From: VGCC01 sp044375955
Lineage (GTDB): Bacteria; Actinomycetota; Actinomycetes; S36-B12
Length of the DNA: 64,000 bases
Direction: 5' to 3'
Assembly (NCBI GenBank): GCA_044375955.1
Contig: JBILLS010000001.1
Span: 186,001 to 250,000, forward strand
Shown here: one piece after another, positions 8,357 through 16,568 of the stretch
How the letters are laid out: every line of letters starts with the position of its first letter
Position numbering within the stretch: position 1 is the first letter of the stretch
Program-made: the position numbers and the translations under genes
Notes under the pieces: model-generated
Database searches by the model: none
Told to the model about the DNA's origin: nothing
What the model saw: the letters and a program-made list of their open reading frames with translations, nothing else

Positions 8357-11300
8357 TTAGTCCACCCGGATCACTGACATGTCGATCCACTCCGAGGGTG
8401 GCAGACCGGAGTCGTCGATCGCTCGGACCTGGAACCGTGCACCGCCGGGGAACGGACCCTGCTGCGAAGCAGCCGACACCGACATCGGGGTGTCGTAGGG
8501 GAACAGTGTTGCGTTCGCAGCCGGCGTCGTTGTCGAGCTTAGGTCAAACAGGAAGCGGGCGAATTCCCACGTGACGCCATCGGTCGAGTATCGGATCTGG
8601 TAGGCGCTGCCAGGGAATCGTGTGCTGCGAGAGTTCGTAGGCGGCGAGACGTTCGTGTAGAGCTCCCCAGTCCGAAAAAGGCCGAATGCAGGCGTCACGC
8701 GCGGAGCACCGAGTTGACCTTGAATCAGTAACGGACTCGAGGCCGCGAAGATCGATTTCGCCTGCGACTTCAACACCGTCCGCACTCGGGCGGTGATCGT
8801 CTCCCCGGCACTCAGATTGAGATCCTTCGAGGAGTCGAAGGCGACCTTGAGCGCGGTTGCTCTCTCCGCCACGGTCACCCACGTCCCGGATGCCGTGTTC
8901 TGCACCTGCACCTCGTAGCCGTCGATCAGTTGCGAACGCATGTTCGGTGCGGACCAGACAACCTCGCCCCTGCTGCCGCGCACTCCGACGATGACATCAC
9001 TCGGTGGAGCGGCATCGCTGCGCAACAAGGTCACTCGTTGCTGGGCGGAGGGGCCCGTAGTTGCTCCCCTGCGCGCTGCAACCTGGAATTCGTAGGTGCC
9101 AGGCCCCTCACCGAGGACCATGCTGGCTGTGAAGGTTCCCCCATCCGACGTGCCGTTCGCGATCACGGAGCAGCGTGCACCCTTGCAGAACGACCAGCTG
9201 TAGGAGTAGCCGTCGACGCCCGCCTGCTTCGCGTTGAAGGGCGCAGCCCACGTTGCCGTGGCGTCCGCCTTGTTGCTGACTCCGTAGGAGAGATCGATAT
9301 CGACGATCACCGGTGCCACGGGCGAGATTGACGGACCCGCAGGATCACTGGGAACCGTGGATGTAGGTCCCGCGGTAAGTGGGGGCCCATCGATACGCAT
9401 CGGCATCGGCCCCACGGAGACGGGTGTGCTGGCGGTGATCGCGGTGCATGCCTGGAACAGGTCGCACGTCCTCGAGCCGAGTCCGGTGAAGTATCCCGGC
9501 GTGGTGGAGAGTGGTGCGGCACCGACATCGCCGGCCCACACGATCGAGAAGTTGTTCGCGCCCTTGTTGAATTGGCAGACGGTGACACCCGCCATCGTCT
9601 GGAAGCATCGCTGGAACTGCGCACCCACCAGCCAGTCGTACGTCACGTTCCAGGCTTGCCGCTCCGAGGGTGTGTTCCGGGTGAATTGGATTCCGAGCTT
9701 GTTGTCGCCCGCCTTCGTCCAGACGAACCAGAAGGTGGAGTCAAAGTCATACCGGACGGAATCGATGTACGTCCGGGAGAGCAGGGTCATCGCATTCGCC
9801 CCGGTGATGTCCACCCGTGTCTCGCCGAGTCCGGCGAGGCCGTAGTTGACCTCGGTGTCGAACACGCGACTCTGCGGGGCCCCAGCCAGGGCGAGCATCG
9901 CCCGGAATTGACCGATGCCCTTGAGCCGATCATCGGCACCCCCCGAGGCGGTGGGGTACGAGTGCACCGAGTAGGCATCGACGGGCCAGCCGAGTTTGCC
10001 GAGTGCGGCGAGATAGTCCGGGTAGAAGTTCCCGAAGGAGCCCGTCGCTCGGCTGGTGGTGTTCGCTGCGACCACGAGGGCGTTCGGGTTGCAGGCACGG
10101 ATCTCTTCGAAGGCGGCCTTGGTCAGTTCTGCCATCTGCTCGGCTGTTCCGGTCCAGAACGTCGTGAGGTTGGCTTCGTTCCAGATCTCATACGCCGAGA
10201 TGGAAGCTCCATATTTCACGCAGACGGACTTCACGTAGTTGCGCCAGGAGTCCACCTTGGGCGGCGCGGTGATCGCACCATTCCCTGCCCAGGCCGGGGT
10301 CCCGCCGAGGACGAGCATGACTCGAGCGTCGAGGAGTTGCCCCATTTCGATCTGCTTATCGAGGAACCGCCACTGCCAGTTGCCGGGTGTGGGCTCGAGA
10401 TCACGCCACGTGGTCTGCGTATCCCATAGACGCAGATAGCCGACGGGGACATTCGGAATCGTCTCCGTCAGGATCGGCCCGTTGAATCCGGTGGCGACAT
10501 CACTGACCCAGTCCGCCGGAGCGTGCATACCGAACAGGAAACGATTGACCGGGGGCCGGATTGGAGTTCCATAACCGGAGAGCACCGCATTGCTCGTAGG
10601 GGGCTCCGACGACGCCGTCACAGGGATGATCTTGATCCCGTAGGCCTCTGCCTGGTTGGGAACGTTGAAGGTGCTTGCGCAGGGGTTAACGGTGGGGAGG
10701 ATCGTGATCGGCATCGGCCGGCTCATTTTCCCGCTGTTCATGTATGGGATGGTCTTGCCGTTGATGCGGACTGAGTTGGACGCCGCGCATTGAGAGATCG
10801 TCACCGCGAAGTTCCCAGCCGTCCCTGGGCTCAGACTCAGACCCCAGGACTTCGCGTTGAGAAGCGTCGCCACCGTCCAGCTGTCGAAAATCCCGGGATT
10901 CCGTGCGCGAAGCAGATTTAACTCTCGCTCGAGGGGATCCTGGTTGACCGTTCCGGCGTCCATGAGATTGTTGAGCAGGCCGATGTACTTGATGCTCTTT
11001 ATGGTGAACGCCTGATACTGCAGTGAGTTCAGGTCACCCACGTAGATGCCGCGTGTGGACTTCTGTGGCTTGAGGACCGAATCCGCGTAGGCCTTCCGCT
11101 GCGCGGGAGTCCATCCGTAGGCACCCTGCGCATACACGTACTTGTCCGGGAGTAGCTTCCCGATGCGAACCTGGCTGGCCTGCGTCACCTTGGTCAACCC
11201 GAAGTCCGCCATCCACTCCCCACCGGACAAAGCGCACTTCGCGCCGATCCGTGGCTTCTTCGATGCGAGCGCGATCAGCACCCGGTTACGCCAGGTGCAG

Positions 11301-11548
11301 CCCCGACTGTCCTTCTTCTTCAGATCCGCGGGTGACAGGAAGAGGCCCGGCGTGTAGCCCACCGGGAGTGGTTCGACGATCGGCGTCTCCGCCAGGATCT
11401 CCGCTGGCGTTCCCTGGATACGGGCCGGGGACGCCGGGAGCACCGTCGACACCGTCGTTGGCGAGACGGGTTCGACCGCCCAGGAGGGTGCCACGAGGCC
11501 GCCGAGGGCGAGAGCGCCGACGGCAACGGAGGCGAGGAGCCTTGTCAC
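8357..11548 (-). CDS. Large secreted protein: degenerate HNH/DUF1524-like region, GH-A glycosidase domain, Fn3 modules
   Basis: This 1063-residue protein starts at GTG 11548 with a Sec signal peptide ending near SWA-V (about 24). Residues 80–185 follow the pattern of DUF1524/HNH-type secreted nucleases (GCTWRNRVL, a second Cys, LSGGEW, then QGAYGWTPAQRKAYADS and GDLNSL), but the catalytic D-H dipeptide is replaced (QVRIGKLLP), so nuclease activity is unlikely. Residues 335–690 resemble clan GH-A/GH39-like glycosidases: acid/base Glu458 in WNEAN and nucleophile-position Glu566 in DTEVNYG. The remainder is Fn3-like, about residues 735–1000. Two shorter paralogues of the GH part occur at 29.1–31.6 kb. 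Substrate unknown; a cell-surface glycan is likely. Confidence 0.8.
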   Translation of the reverse strand: MTRLLASVAVGALALGGLVAPSWAVEPVSPTTVSTVLPASPARIQGTPAEILAETPIVEPLPVGYTPGLFLSPADLKKKDSRGCTWRNRVLIALASKKPRIGAKCALSGGEWMADFGLTKVTQASQVRIGKLLPDKYVYAQGAYGWTPAQRKAYADSVLKPQKSTRGIYVGDLNSLQYQAFTIKSIKYIGLLNNLMDAGTVNQDPLERELNLLRARNPGIFDSWTVATLLNAKSWGLSLSPGTAGNFAVTISQCAASNSVRINGKTIPYMNSGKMSRPMPITILPTVNPCASTFNVPNQAEAYGIKIIPVTASSEPPTSNAVLSGYGTPIRPPVNRFLFGMHAPADWVSDVATGFNGPILTETIPNVPVGYLRLWDTQTTWRDLEPTPGNWQWRFLDKQIEMGQLLDARVMLVLGGTPAWAGNGAITAPPKVDSWRNYVKSVCVKYGASISAYEIWNEANLTTFWTGTAEQMAELTKAAFEEIRACNPNALVVAANTTSRATGSFGNFYPDYLAALGKLGWPVDAYSVHSYPTASGGADDRLKGIGQFRAMLALAGAPQSRVFDTEVNYGLAGLGETRVDITGANAMTLLSRTYIDSVRYDFDSTFWFVWTKAGDNKLGIQFTRNTPSERQAWNVTYDWLVGAQFQRCFQTMAGVTVCQFNKGANNFSIVWAGDVGAAPLSTTPGYFTGLGSRTCDLFQACTAITASTPVSVGPMPMRIDGPPLTAGPTSTVPSDPAGPSISPVAPVIVDIDLSYGVSNKADATATWAAPFNAKQAGVDGYSYSWSFCKGARCSVIANGTSDGGTFTASMVLGEGPGTYEFQVAARRGATTGPSAQQRVTLLRSDAAPPSDVIVGVRGSRGEVVWSAPNMRSQLIDGYEVQVQNTASGTWVTVAERATALKVAFDSSKDLNLSAGETITARVRTVLKSQAKSIFAASSPLLIQGQLGAPRVTPAFGLFRTGELYTNVSPPTNSRSTRFPGSAYQIRYSTDGVTWEFARFLFDLSSTTTPAANATLFPYDTPMSVSAASQQGPFPGGARFQVRAIDDSGLPPSEWIDMSVIRVD

Positions 11549-11635
11549 TGAAGTAAGTGTGAACCCACCCCGAAATCATCAGCCCGGCGGGGGCTCTGCT
11601 CTCGCCTGTATCCTTGGCCAGCCCCCAGGGGCATC

Positions 11636-11722
11636 GCGCGAGTGGCGGAATAGGCAGACGCGCACGGTTCAGGTCCGTGTACTCGAAAGGGTGTGGGGGT
11701 TCAACTCCCCCCTCGCGCACCA
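11636..11722 (+). tRNA. tRNA-Leu (anticodon CAG)
   Basis: The 87-nt sequence folds as a class II tRNA: acceptor GCGCGAG pairs with CTCGCGC, followed by discriminator A and an encoded CCA. The D arm is GTGGCGGAATAGGCAGACGC-like, the anticodon stem CACGG/CCGTG encloses TTCAGGT with CAG at 11670–11672, a variable arm follows, and the T arm GGGGGTTCAACTCCCCC is intact. It would decode CUG. Confidence 0.96.
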
Positions 11723-11727
11723 GACAG

Positions 11728-11748
11728 GGCCCCGGCGTTACCGGGGCC
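11728..11748 (+). terminator. Hairpin terminator after tRNA-Leu
   Basis: GGCCCCGG / CCGGGGCC make a perfect 8-bp stem with a 5-nt loop, 5 bp after the tRNA CCA. The tail (TTCGTCATCTT) is only moderately T-rich. Confidence 0.75.
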
Positions 11749-11773
11749 TTCGTCATCTTCAGTGAGCGAACAG

Positions 11774-12028
11774 TCAGTTCGTGACTATCCAGGTCGATCC
11801 GCCGGTATTTACGAGATTCCTTCGACAGCCCCAGCCACCATGGCCGTTATTGACCCATGGTTCCCAGCCCTTGACCCAGCCCCCGATGGCGAGCGTCCCG
11901 TAGCCAGCCTGCTTGTTCGCCTCGGCGGTGATGTCCGTGCAGGATCCAGATTCAGGCATCGGCAGGGCCTGGTAGTAGGTCGTCCACTGTGACGCATCCA
12001 GGGGGTCAGTGGTGGCCACACTGGTCAT
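11774..12028 (-). CDS. Hypothetical protein, possibly the C-terminal remnant of a secreted protein
   Basis: The 84-residue frame from ATG 12028 contains DASQWTTYYQALPMPESGSC and ends NTGGSTWIVTN. It has two Cys and many Trp/Tyr/Gly and looks like a folded extracellular domain, but there is no signal peptide. The frame stays open upstream into a Gly/Ser/Asn-rich stretch (VGSGNGTGDR) typical of a linker, then into low-complexity codons reaching the fasciclin terminator. It may be the 3' fragment of a longer gene lost next to the tRNA. No family recognised, and coding status is uncertain. Confidence 0.4.
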   Translation of the reverse strand: MTSVATTDPLDASQWTTYYQALPMPESGSCTDITAEANKQAGYGTLAIGGWVKGWEPWVNNGHGGWGCRRNLVNTGGSTWIVTN

Positions 12029-12165
12029 GACGCGATCGCCAGTCCCGTTCCCACTCCCGACTCCCCCGGGCGAAGGGTATTCCCTCGCGTCCCGGGCTCC
12101 GGTATGCCCCGCTCGGCGGCGCCAGGAGATGACGTCACGTGGGATCGGGTGCGCAGCAAGACCAC

Positions 12166-12191
12166 AGCCCCCCGAGGGGAATCGGGGGGCT
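12166..12191 (-). terminator. Hairpin terminator of the fasciclin gene
   Basis: AGCCCCCCGA and TCGGGGGGCT form a perfect 10-bp stem with a 6-nt loop, 21 bp past the stop of the fasciclin gene on the minus strand. The downstream tract is GTGGTCTTG, a weak T-tract. Confidence 0.75.
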
Positions 12192-12212
12192 GCGGTGGAG
12201 GGGTGGGTGCGA

Positions 12213-12854
12213 CTACGGGTTCATCGGCAGGAGCACCGCGTCGATGCCGTGCGCCACCTGCTTGTTGCCCTTGTTGATGTCGACCTGATCGAGGATCACC
12301 TTTGGGTTGGGCAGCTTGGTCGCCCGATCCACCAGGGTGATGCTCGGTGCCGAGGTGTTCACCCGGACACCGACCGTCTTGCCGTCGAGTGCGGTCTTGA
12401 GCTTGGCACCGTTGGCCTTGAGCGCGGCTTCGGACAGGATCGCCGGGCCGGGCACCACGTGGTACTGCAGAACCTGCTCGACCGTCGGGATGCCGAGTCC
12501 CGCGACGGCCTTGAACGCCGCGTTCTCGGTCGACACCTTCTTTCCGGTCAACGCCGAGGCCAGGTTGATGAATGCCTGGTCGTTCGGGATGAACGCGGTG
12601 ACGGCGGTGTTGCCGTCGGCGAGCACCTTGACCGGGGAGTTCGGCTTGGCCGCGAGGACGGCCTCGACTGCCTTGGTCAGGATGTCGTAGTCGGCGAAGT
12701 CCTTATCGAACTTGGCCTGGCCCGCCTTGAGGACGGACGCGAGAGAGGTGGTGCCGTCTGCAGCCTGGGCCGCCGGGGCGGCCAGGAGCGAGAGGGCAAG
12801 GGCGCCCGCGGCAGTGCCGACCGCCGCGGCCCGGGTGATGAGCGATGTACGCAT
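12213..12854 (-). CDS. Secreted fasciclin (FAS1) domain protein, MPT70/MPB70-like
   Basis: This 213-residue protein has a Sec signal peptide ending APAAQA-A (about 30–32) and one FAS1 domain. The H1-like region is VTAFIPNDQAFINLA and the H2-like region is VEQVLQYHVVPGPAI; the end is HGIDAVLLPMNP. No lipobox. Shine–Dalgarno AAGGAG precedes ATG 12854. FAS1 proteins are secreted or surface adhesion-type modules. In mycobacteria the FAS1 proteins MPT70 and MPT83 are the main SigK/RskA targets, and here the gene is divergent from sigK-rskA with a promoter-like element matching the one facing sigK, so SigK control is inferred. Confidence 0.93.
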   Translation of the reverse strand: MRTSLITRAAAVGTAAGALALSLLAAPAAQAADGTTSLASVLKAGQAKFDKDFADYDILTKAVEAVLAAKPNSPVKVLADGNTAVTAFIPNDQAFINLASALTGKKVSTENAAFKAVAGLGIPTVEQVLQYHVVPGPAILSEAALKANGAKLKTALDGKTVGVRVNTSAPSITLVDRATKLPNPKVILDQVDINKGNKQVAHGIDAVLLPMNP

Positions 12855-12899
12855 TGCTTCTCCTTATGGATGGCCGCCCGGGTGGGCGGTGTTAACAGG

Positions 12900-12927
12900 T
12901 ATTCGCTCGTGGGGAACCCCGTGGATG
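12900..12927 (-). promoter_or_regulatory. Putative SigK-type promoter of the fasciclin gene
   Basis: On the minus strand CATCC (12927–12923), exactly 17 nt, then CGAATA (12905–12900). The same -35/-10 arrangement faces the other way before sigK. It resembles the CCATCC / CGAAT-like consensus I recall for mycobacterial SigK. Predicted leader is about 35–40 nt. Confidence 0.6.
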
Positions 12928-13004
12928 CACCGGCCGTCGAAATTCCAACCGGCATCGCTCGATCGTGAGGCGTCAACACCCGTGGAATCTGAAGACGACA
13001 AGCG

Positions 13005-13032
13005 CATCCAAAGAGGCCTCCGGCGCCGAAAG
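13005..13032 (+). promoter_or_regulatory. Putative SigK-type autoregulatory promoter of sigK-rskA
   Basis: CATCC (13005–13009), 17-nt spacer, CGAAAG (13027–13032). It matches the oppositely oriented element of the fasciclin gene in -35 pentamer, spacer length and CGAA core, and implies transcription start near 13040. Confidence 0.55.
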
Positions 13033-13110
13033 AGGGGTGTGACCCCGGCCGGCAGCCCGAGCGTGGCGACACTCGCTATGGCGACGGTCGATCCGGAGGG
13101 GGTCAGGAGC

Positions 13111-13665
13111 GTGCTCGTGGACGAGTGGACCGACGACGCTGTCGCGGCCCGGTTCGCCTCGGGCGACGAGCGCGCTCTGGAGGAGGCCTACCGACGCTGG
13201 TCCCGTCTGGTCTTCACCGTCGCCCAGCGTGCGACGGGGAGTCCCGACGATGCGGCCGACGTCACCCAGGCGACCTTCGTGAGCGCATGGCGAAGCCGGC
13301 AGGGCTTCGACCCCGACAAGGGCTCCCTGCCCGCGTGGCTCATGTCGATCTCCCGACGGCGGCTGGCCGACCACTGGAAGGAGCGCAGCCGCGAGATGCG
13401 CCGCACCGAAGCAGTCGCCCGCGTCACGGACGACCCGGAGCATGAGCCCGTCGACGGGATCGTGGATCGGGTGCTTCTCGCCGACGAGTTGGAACGACTC
13501 GGCGAACCGCAGCGACGCATCATGGAGCTCGCCTTCTTCCAGGATCTGACCCACGTGCAGATCGCGGGGGTGTTGGATCTCCCGCTAGGAACCGTGAAGA
13601 GCCACATTCGTCGATCCCTGGATCGGCTACGGACACGATTGGAGGTGGATGGTGCAGCACTGTGA
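13111..13665 (+). CDS. sigK: ECF RNA polymerase sigma factor, SigK-like
   Basis: The product of about 184 residues contains sigma region 2 (ALEEAYRRWSRLVFTVAQRA through DVTQATFVSAWRSR) and region 4 (EPQRRIMELAFFQDLTHVQI, then LDLPLGTVKSHIRRSLDRLR). I choose GTG 13111 because GGAGGGGG (13095–13102) lies 8 bp before it and this N terminus is family-like; ATG 13078 or GTG 13063 are alternatives. It overlaps rskA by 17 bp, so the two are coupled. It would be held inactive by RskA and should drive its own operon and the fasciclin gene. Confidence 0.92.
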   Translation: MLVDEWTDDAVAARFASGDERALEEAYRRWSRLVFTVAQRATGSPDDAADVTQATFVSAWRSRQGFDPDKGSLPAWLMSISRRRLADHWKERSREMRRTEAVARVTDDPEHEPVDGIVDRVLLADELERLGEPQRRIMELAFFQDLTHVQIAGVLDLPLGTVKSHIRRSLDRLRTRLEVDGAAL

Positions 13666-14347
13666 TGAGGAAGTCCTCGCCCTGATCGCATTGGGCGAGA
13701 CGGTCGACGCCAGCGACGACGCGCACGTGCAGCAGTGTCCGCGCTGCCAGAGTCGTGTCGACCAACTCGCTGCCGTCGTCGCCACGACGCGCTCTCTCAC
13801 CGATGCCGACCGACCCGTGGCACCACCGGAGTCGGTGTGGTCTGGGATCACGAGTGAGCTCGGTCTGGCTGACCCTGCGCCGAACGTGATCTCCCTTGAT
13901 CGTGCGCGTGGTCGTCGCCGCACGTGGGTGCTCGCCGCTGCCGCTGCCGTCGTGGGTATCGCGATGGGATCCGTAGTGACGATGGGCGTGCAGCAGTCCG
14001 GGACACAGGCCGAACTCGTCGCGCAGGCATCCCTCGGCCCCATCGAGGATTCCGGCTACCAGGGCACGGCGGCGGTGGAGACCGTGGACGGTCAGGCCGT
14101 GCTGGTCGTATCCGTTCCCGACCTCCCCGCACTGTCCGGCGAGTACTACGAAGTGTGGATGGCGACACCGGACACGGCCACGATGGTCGCGATCGGAACA
14201 CTCAACCCGGGGCAGGAGGGTCGCTTCGTTCTCCCCACCGGGATGGACATGACCTCGTTCCCCGTCGTGGATGTCTCCGTCGAAGCATTCGATGGAGACA
14301 CCGGTCACAGCGCGAAGAGCGTGGTGCGCGGTCAACTCGCAACCTGA
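13649..14347 (+). CDS. rskA: RskA-like membrane anti-sigma factor
   Basis: This 232-residue protein has a cytoplasmic zinc-associated anti-sigma region with His26-x3-Cys30-x2-Cys33 (HVQQCPRC), one transmembrane helix (about residues 92–113) and an extracytoplasmic RskA domain (EYYEVWMATPD, VAIGTLNPGQEGRFVLP, VSVEAFDG). The family sequesters SigK-type sigma factors and releases them after regulated proteolysis. The start overlaps sigK; ATG 13649 and GTG 13652 are both possible relative to GGAGG at 13641. The extracytoplasmic domain is complete. Confidence 0.93.
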   Translation: MVQHCDEEVLALIALGETVDASDDAHVQQCPRCQSRVDQLAAVVATTRSLTDADRPVAPPESVWSGITSELGLADPAPNVISLDRARGRRRTWVLAAAAAVVGIAMGSVVTMGVQQSGTQAELVAQASLGPIEDSGYQGTAAVETVDGQAVLVVSVPDLPALSGEYYEVWMATPDTATMVAIGTLNPGQEGRFVLPTGMDMTSFPVVDVSVEAFDGDTGHSAKSVVRGQLAT

Positions 14348-14428
14348 CCGCCGCGCGGTGAACTCCGCTTCGATGCTGCACGCGTGTTCTAATGAGCATC
14401 CGTTGACGACCATCACTCGGGAGAACAC

Positions 14429-14851
14429 ATGAAGCACATCACCGCCGTCACTATGACCGCAGTCCTCGCCTTCGGCGGAGTGTCACTGGCCGCCTGCAGC
14501 AGCTCATCCACAGAGGAGTCCGGTGAAATGGTGGGCGCAGACCCCGGCACGTGGGCACCGATCGAGGTCACCCAGAGCACGAACGGCACCACGGTCGACA
14601 TGGTCGTCGGACAGGCCGCGATCTTCACCGACCTTCCCGACTCACCGACGGTCATGGTGGAGTCCAGCGACCCGATGGTCGTCGAGGCATCCCAGGCCGA
14701 GGGTGAAGGTGATGTGACCGCGGTCGCCGGTCTCGTGGCTCGCGGTGCGGGAACCGCGACGATCACGGTCGTGGACACCTCGATGGCCGAGGACGCGGGC
14801 GGTGCGTCCAACGTGATCATCCAGTTCACGGTGAACGTCAGCGCGGAGTAA
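14429..14851 (+). CDS. Small lipoprotein, beta-sandwich-like
   Basis: The 140-residue product has a lipoprotein signal with lipobox LAAC (Cys22) followed by a Ser/Glu-rich spacer. The mature part has beta-strand patterns such as TTVDMVVGQAAIF, GAGTATITVVDTS and NVIIQFTVNVSA, suggesting an Ig-like or inhibitor-like fold (compare bacterial proteinase-inhibitor I42-type surface proteins; not certain). It follows rskA by about 80 bp on the same strand and could be read from the sigK operon or its own promoter. Lipidation would need the Lgt encoded at 20.6 kb. Confidence 0.8.
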   Translation: MKHITAVTMTAVLAFGGVSLAACSSSSTEESGEMVGADPGTWAPIEVTQSTNGTTVDMVVGQAAIFTDLPDSPTVMVESSDPMVVEASQAEGEGDVTAVAGLVARGAGTATITVVDTSMAEDAGGASNVIIQFTVNVSAE

Positions 14852-14856
14852 TCGCG

Positions 14857-15435
14857 TCAGGGTGCGGGGATTGTCCCCAGCACCTCAATGCGCCCCTGCG
14901 CATGTGCGCGCACCACGACACCTTCGCCCGGCGCGGGAGCGATCCCGGTCAGTTGCGTGATGTTGACCTGGTGACCCACGAGGAGTAGCACACCCTCGCG
15001 GCCACTGTGCGCTCGGATGATCCGCTCGGTTGCTGCCTTCTACCGCTCGGCCCGCGCCTCGGGCGCGGTGAAGACGGAGTCGAGGGCGGGTGTGGGGATC
15101 ACGGGTCCGAGGTTCATCAGCCGCGCGGTATCCAGGGCACGGCACCAGCGGCTCGAGCGAACGGTGGTGACGGGGACGCCTTCCTGCCGGAACCTGGCTC
15201 CGATCGCGCGTGCCTGGGTGCGGCCCACCGCGGACAGGTTGCGCTGGGTCGAGCAGTCGCCGAGCTGGAACTCGGGCGGATCACCGGTGCCGGGTGCCAA
15301 AGCGTGACGGAAGAGGACCACGACACCGTCCTGGGTGCGCAACTGCTCCCACACCCGGCCGTCGCTGGCATGGGCTGTCGGGAGGGGTGCGGCCAGGGCT
15401 AGGGCGGCGACGACCGCAGCGATGATCCGACGCAT
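14857..15435 (-). pseudogene. Secreted histidine phosphatase interrupted by an in-frame TAG
   Basis: The frame from ATG 15435 gives a signal peptide (MRRIIAAVVAALALAAPLPTA, cleavage near AHA-S), the phosphohistidine motif LFRHALAPGTGDPP and GDCSTQRNLSAVGRTQA. TAG at 15042–15040 then stops it, after RAER. Without changing frame the rest of the domain continues: ATERIIRAHSGREG, LLLVGHQVNITQLTG with the second catalytic His, ending at TGA 14859–14857. A CAG (Gln) to TAG change explains it. The full product would be about 192 residues, a normal family size. Either a recent nonsense mutation, a sequencing or assembly error, or suppression. As written, the truncated protein lacks the second catalytic His. 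Confidence 0.85.
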
Positions 15436-15479
15436 ACCCAGCACTCCATCACAGGCCCGTAGCCCCCGCTACCCGGGAG

Positions 15480-16466
15480 CTACTTCACCTGCTTGGTTCC
15501 CGCCGGGCATTTGGTGGCGGTGATGACCTTGGTCTTCTTGCCCTTCTTGCAGGTGATCTGCTTCGCAGCACCGGCTCCCGAGACGCTGGGGGTTCCGATC
15601 ACCAGGGTTGCGCGCTCGATGGGGCCGAACTGCCCCATCGACATGCCACCGGTGGCGTAGTAGATGCGGAACTGGTTCGGGGCGATCTCGTAACCGGTGG
15701 GATCGAGTTTGCTGTTGCCCGCCCCGGTCAGAGCCTGCGGTGCTGACCAGGTCAACCCATCTGCGGATTCGGAGACGAACAGTTTCTGGTTGCGATCACT
15801 CGTGCACCCGATGTCAGCGAGGATCATCAACCAGCTGCCGCTTTGGGTGCGCAAGATCTCGGTGTCGACGTAACCGTTCTCCAGACGCCACCCGGGCTCC
15901 TTCGTGAAGGTGATCCCGTCGGAGGAGATGTAGGAGGCGATCTTCTCGGTGCAGATCCCGGGCACGGGTGATTCGACCATGTAGACGCGCACGCGACCAT
16001 CCGGGAGAACCACGGCATCGGGGACGCCCCAGGCTTTCGTGGTCAACGCGACGGAAGCACCCGCAGCGATCGGTGTGCGCGCACCGAGGGACAGACAGTC
16101 CGCATCCAGGCATGGCGCGGACGACACGGTCTTGGTTCCGGCACCCGGATTGACGTCGACGAAGTACGCGCGCTTAGCTCCGCTGGGCAGTGTTGCGATG
16201 GTGACGTCGTTGATGGGGCCACCGCCCGCGTTGAATGTGACCGGAGTGCAGCCAGCGTCGGTGCACAGCGATACCGACGTTCCAGCAGGACCGTCGGAGC
16301 GGAAGACCAGGTCACCACGTGCCGTGCGCTCGACGTGCGGCGAGACACCGCCCATGTTCGTTGCAACGGGCCCCTCGATCTTCCAGCTTGCGGCGTGCGC
16401 GGGGGCCACGAGTGAGGCAGTGAGCAGACCGGCGAGAACCGGGATTCCCAGGTATCGAGTGCGCAT
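15480..16466 (-). CDS. Secreted beta-propeller-like protein
   Basis: This 328-residue protein has a signal peptide ending PAHA-A (about 25). Repeated beta-strand and Asp-box-like segments (DGRVRVYMV, SSDGITFTKEP, SADGLTWSAPQAL) suggest a five-bladed propeller of the GH43/sialidase superfamily type, without a recognisable catalytic set. The C terminus is a basic Cys-containing tail (ITCKKGKKTKVITATKCPAG), a short cell-wall-type motif seen on other secreted actinobacterial proteins. Several Cys pairs fit an oxidised exported protein. Function unknown. Confidence 0.78.
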   Translation of the reverse strand: MRTRYLGIPVLAGLLTASLVAPAHAASWKIEGPVATNMGGVSPHVERTARGDLVFRSDGPAGTSVSLCTDAGCTPVTFNAGGGPINDVTIATLPSGAKRAYFVDVNPGAGTKTVSSAPCLDADCLSLGARTPIAAGASVALTTKAWGVPDAVVLPDGRVRVYMVESPVPGICTEKIASYISSDGITFTKEPGWRLENGYVDTEILRTQSGSWLMILADIGCTSDRNQKLFVSESADGLTWSAPQALTGAGNSKLDPTGYEIAPNQFRIYYATGGMSMGQFGPIERATLVIGTPSVSGAGAAKQITCKKGKKTKVITATKCPAGTKQVK

Positions 16467-16528
16467 CCGGGAATCTTAGGGACGTCCACTCCCCGATGGG
16501 CACGAATTGCCGCGAAGTCCCCGAAACG

Positions 16529-16560
16529 TCTGAGGGCCCGGACGGAACCGGGCCCTCAGA
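16529..16560 (-). terminator. 13-bp hairpin terminator of the DUF4389 gene
   Basis: TCTGAGGGCCCGG and its exact complement are separated by 6 nt, 8 bp past the stop of the minus-strand gene ending at 16569. This is the strongest hairpin in the intergenic DNA of the window; a short T-tract (CGTTTCG) follows on the minus strand. Confidence 0.85.
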
Positions 16561-16568
16561 CAGGTGAG

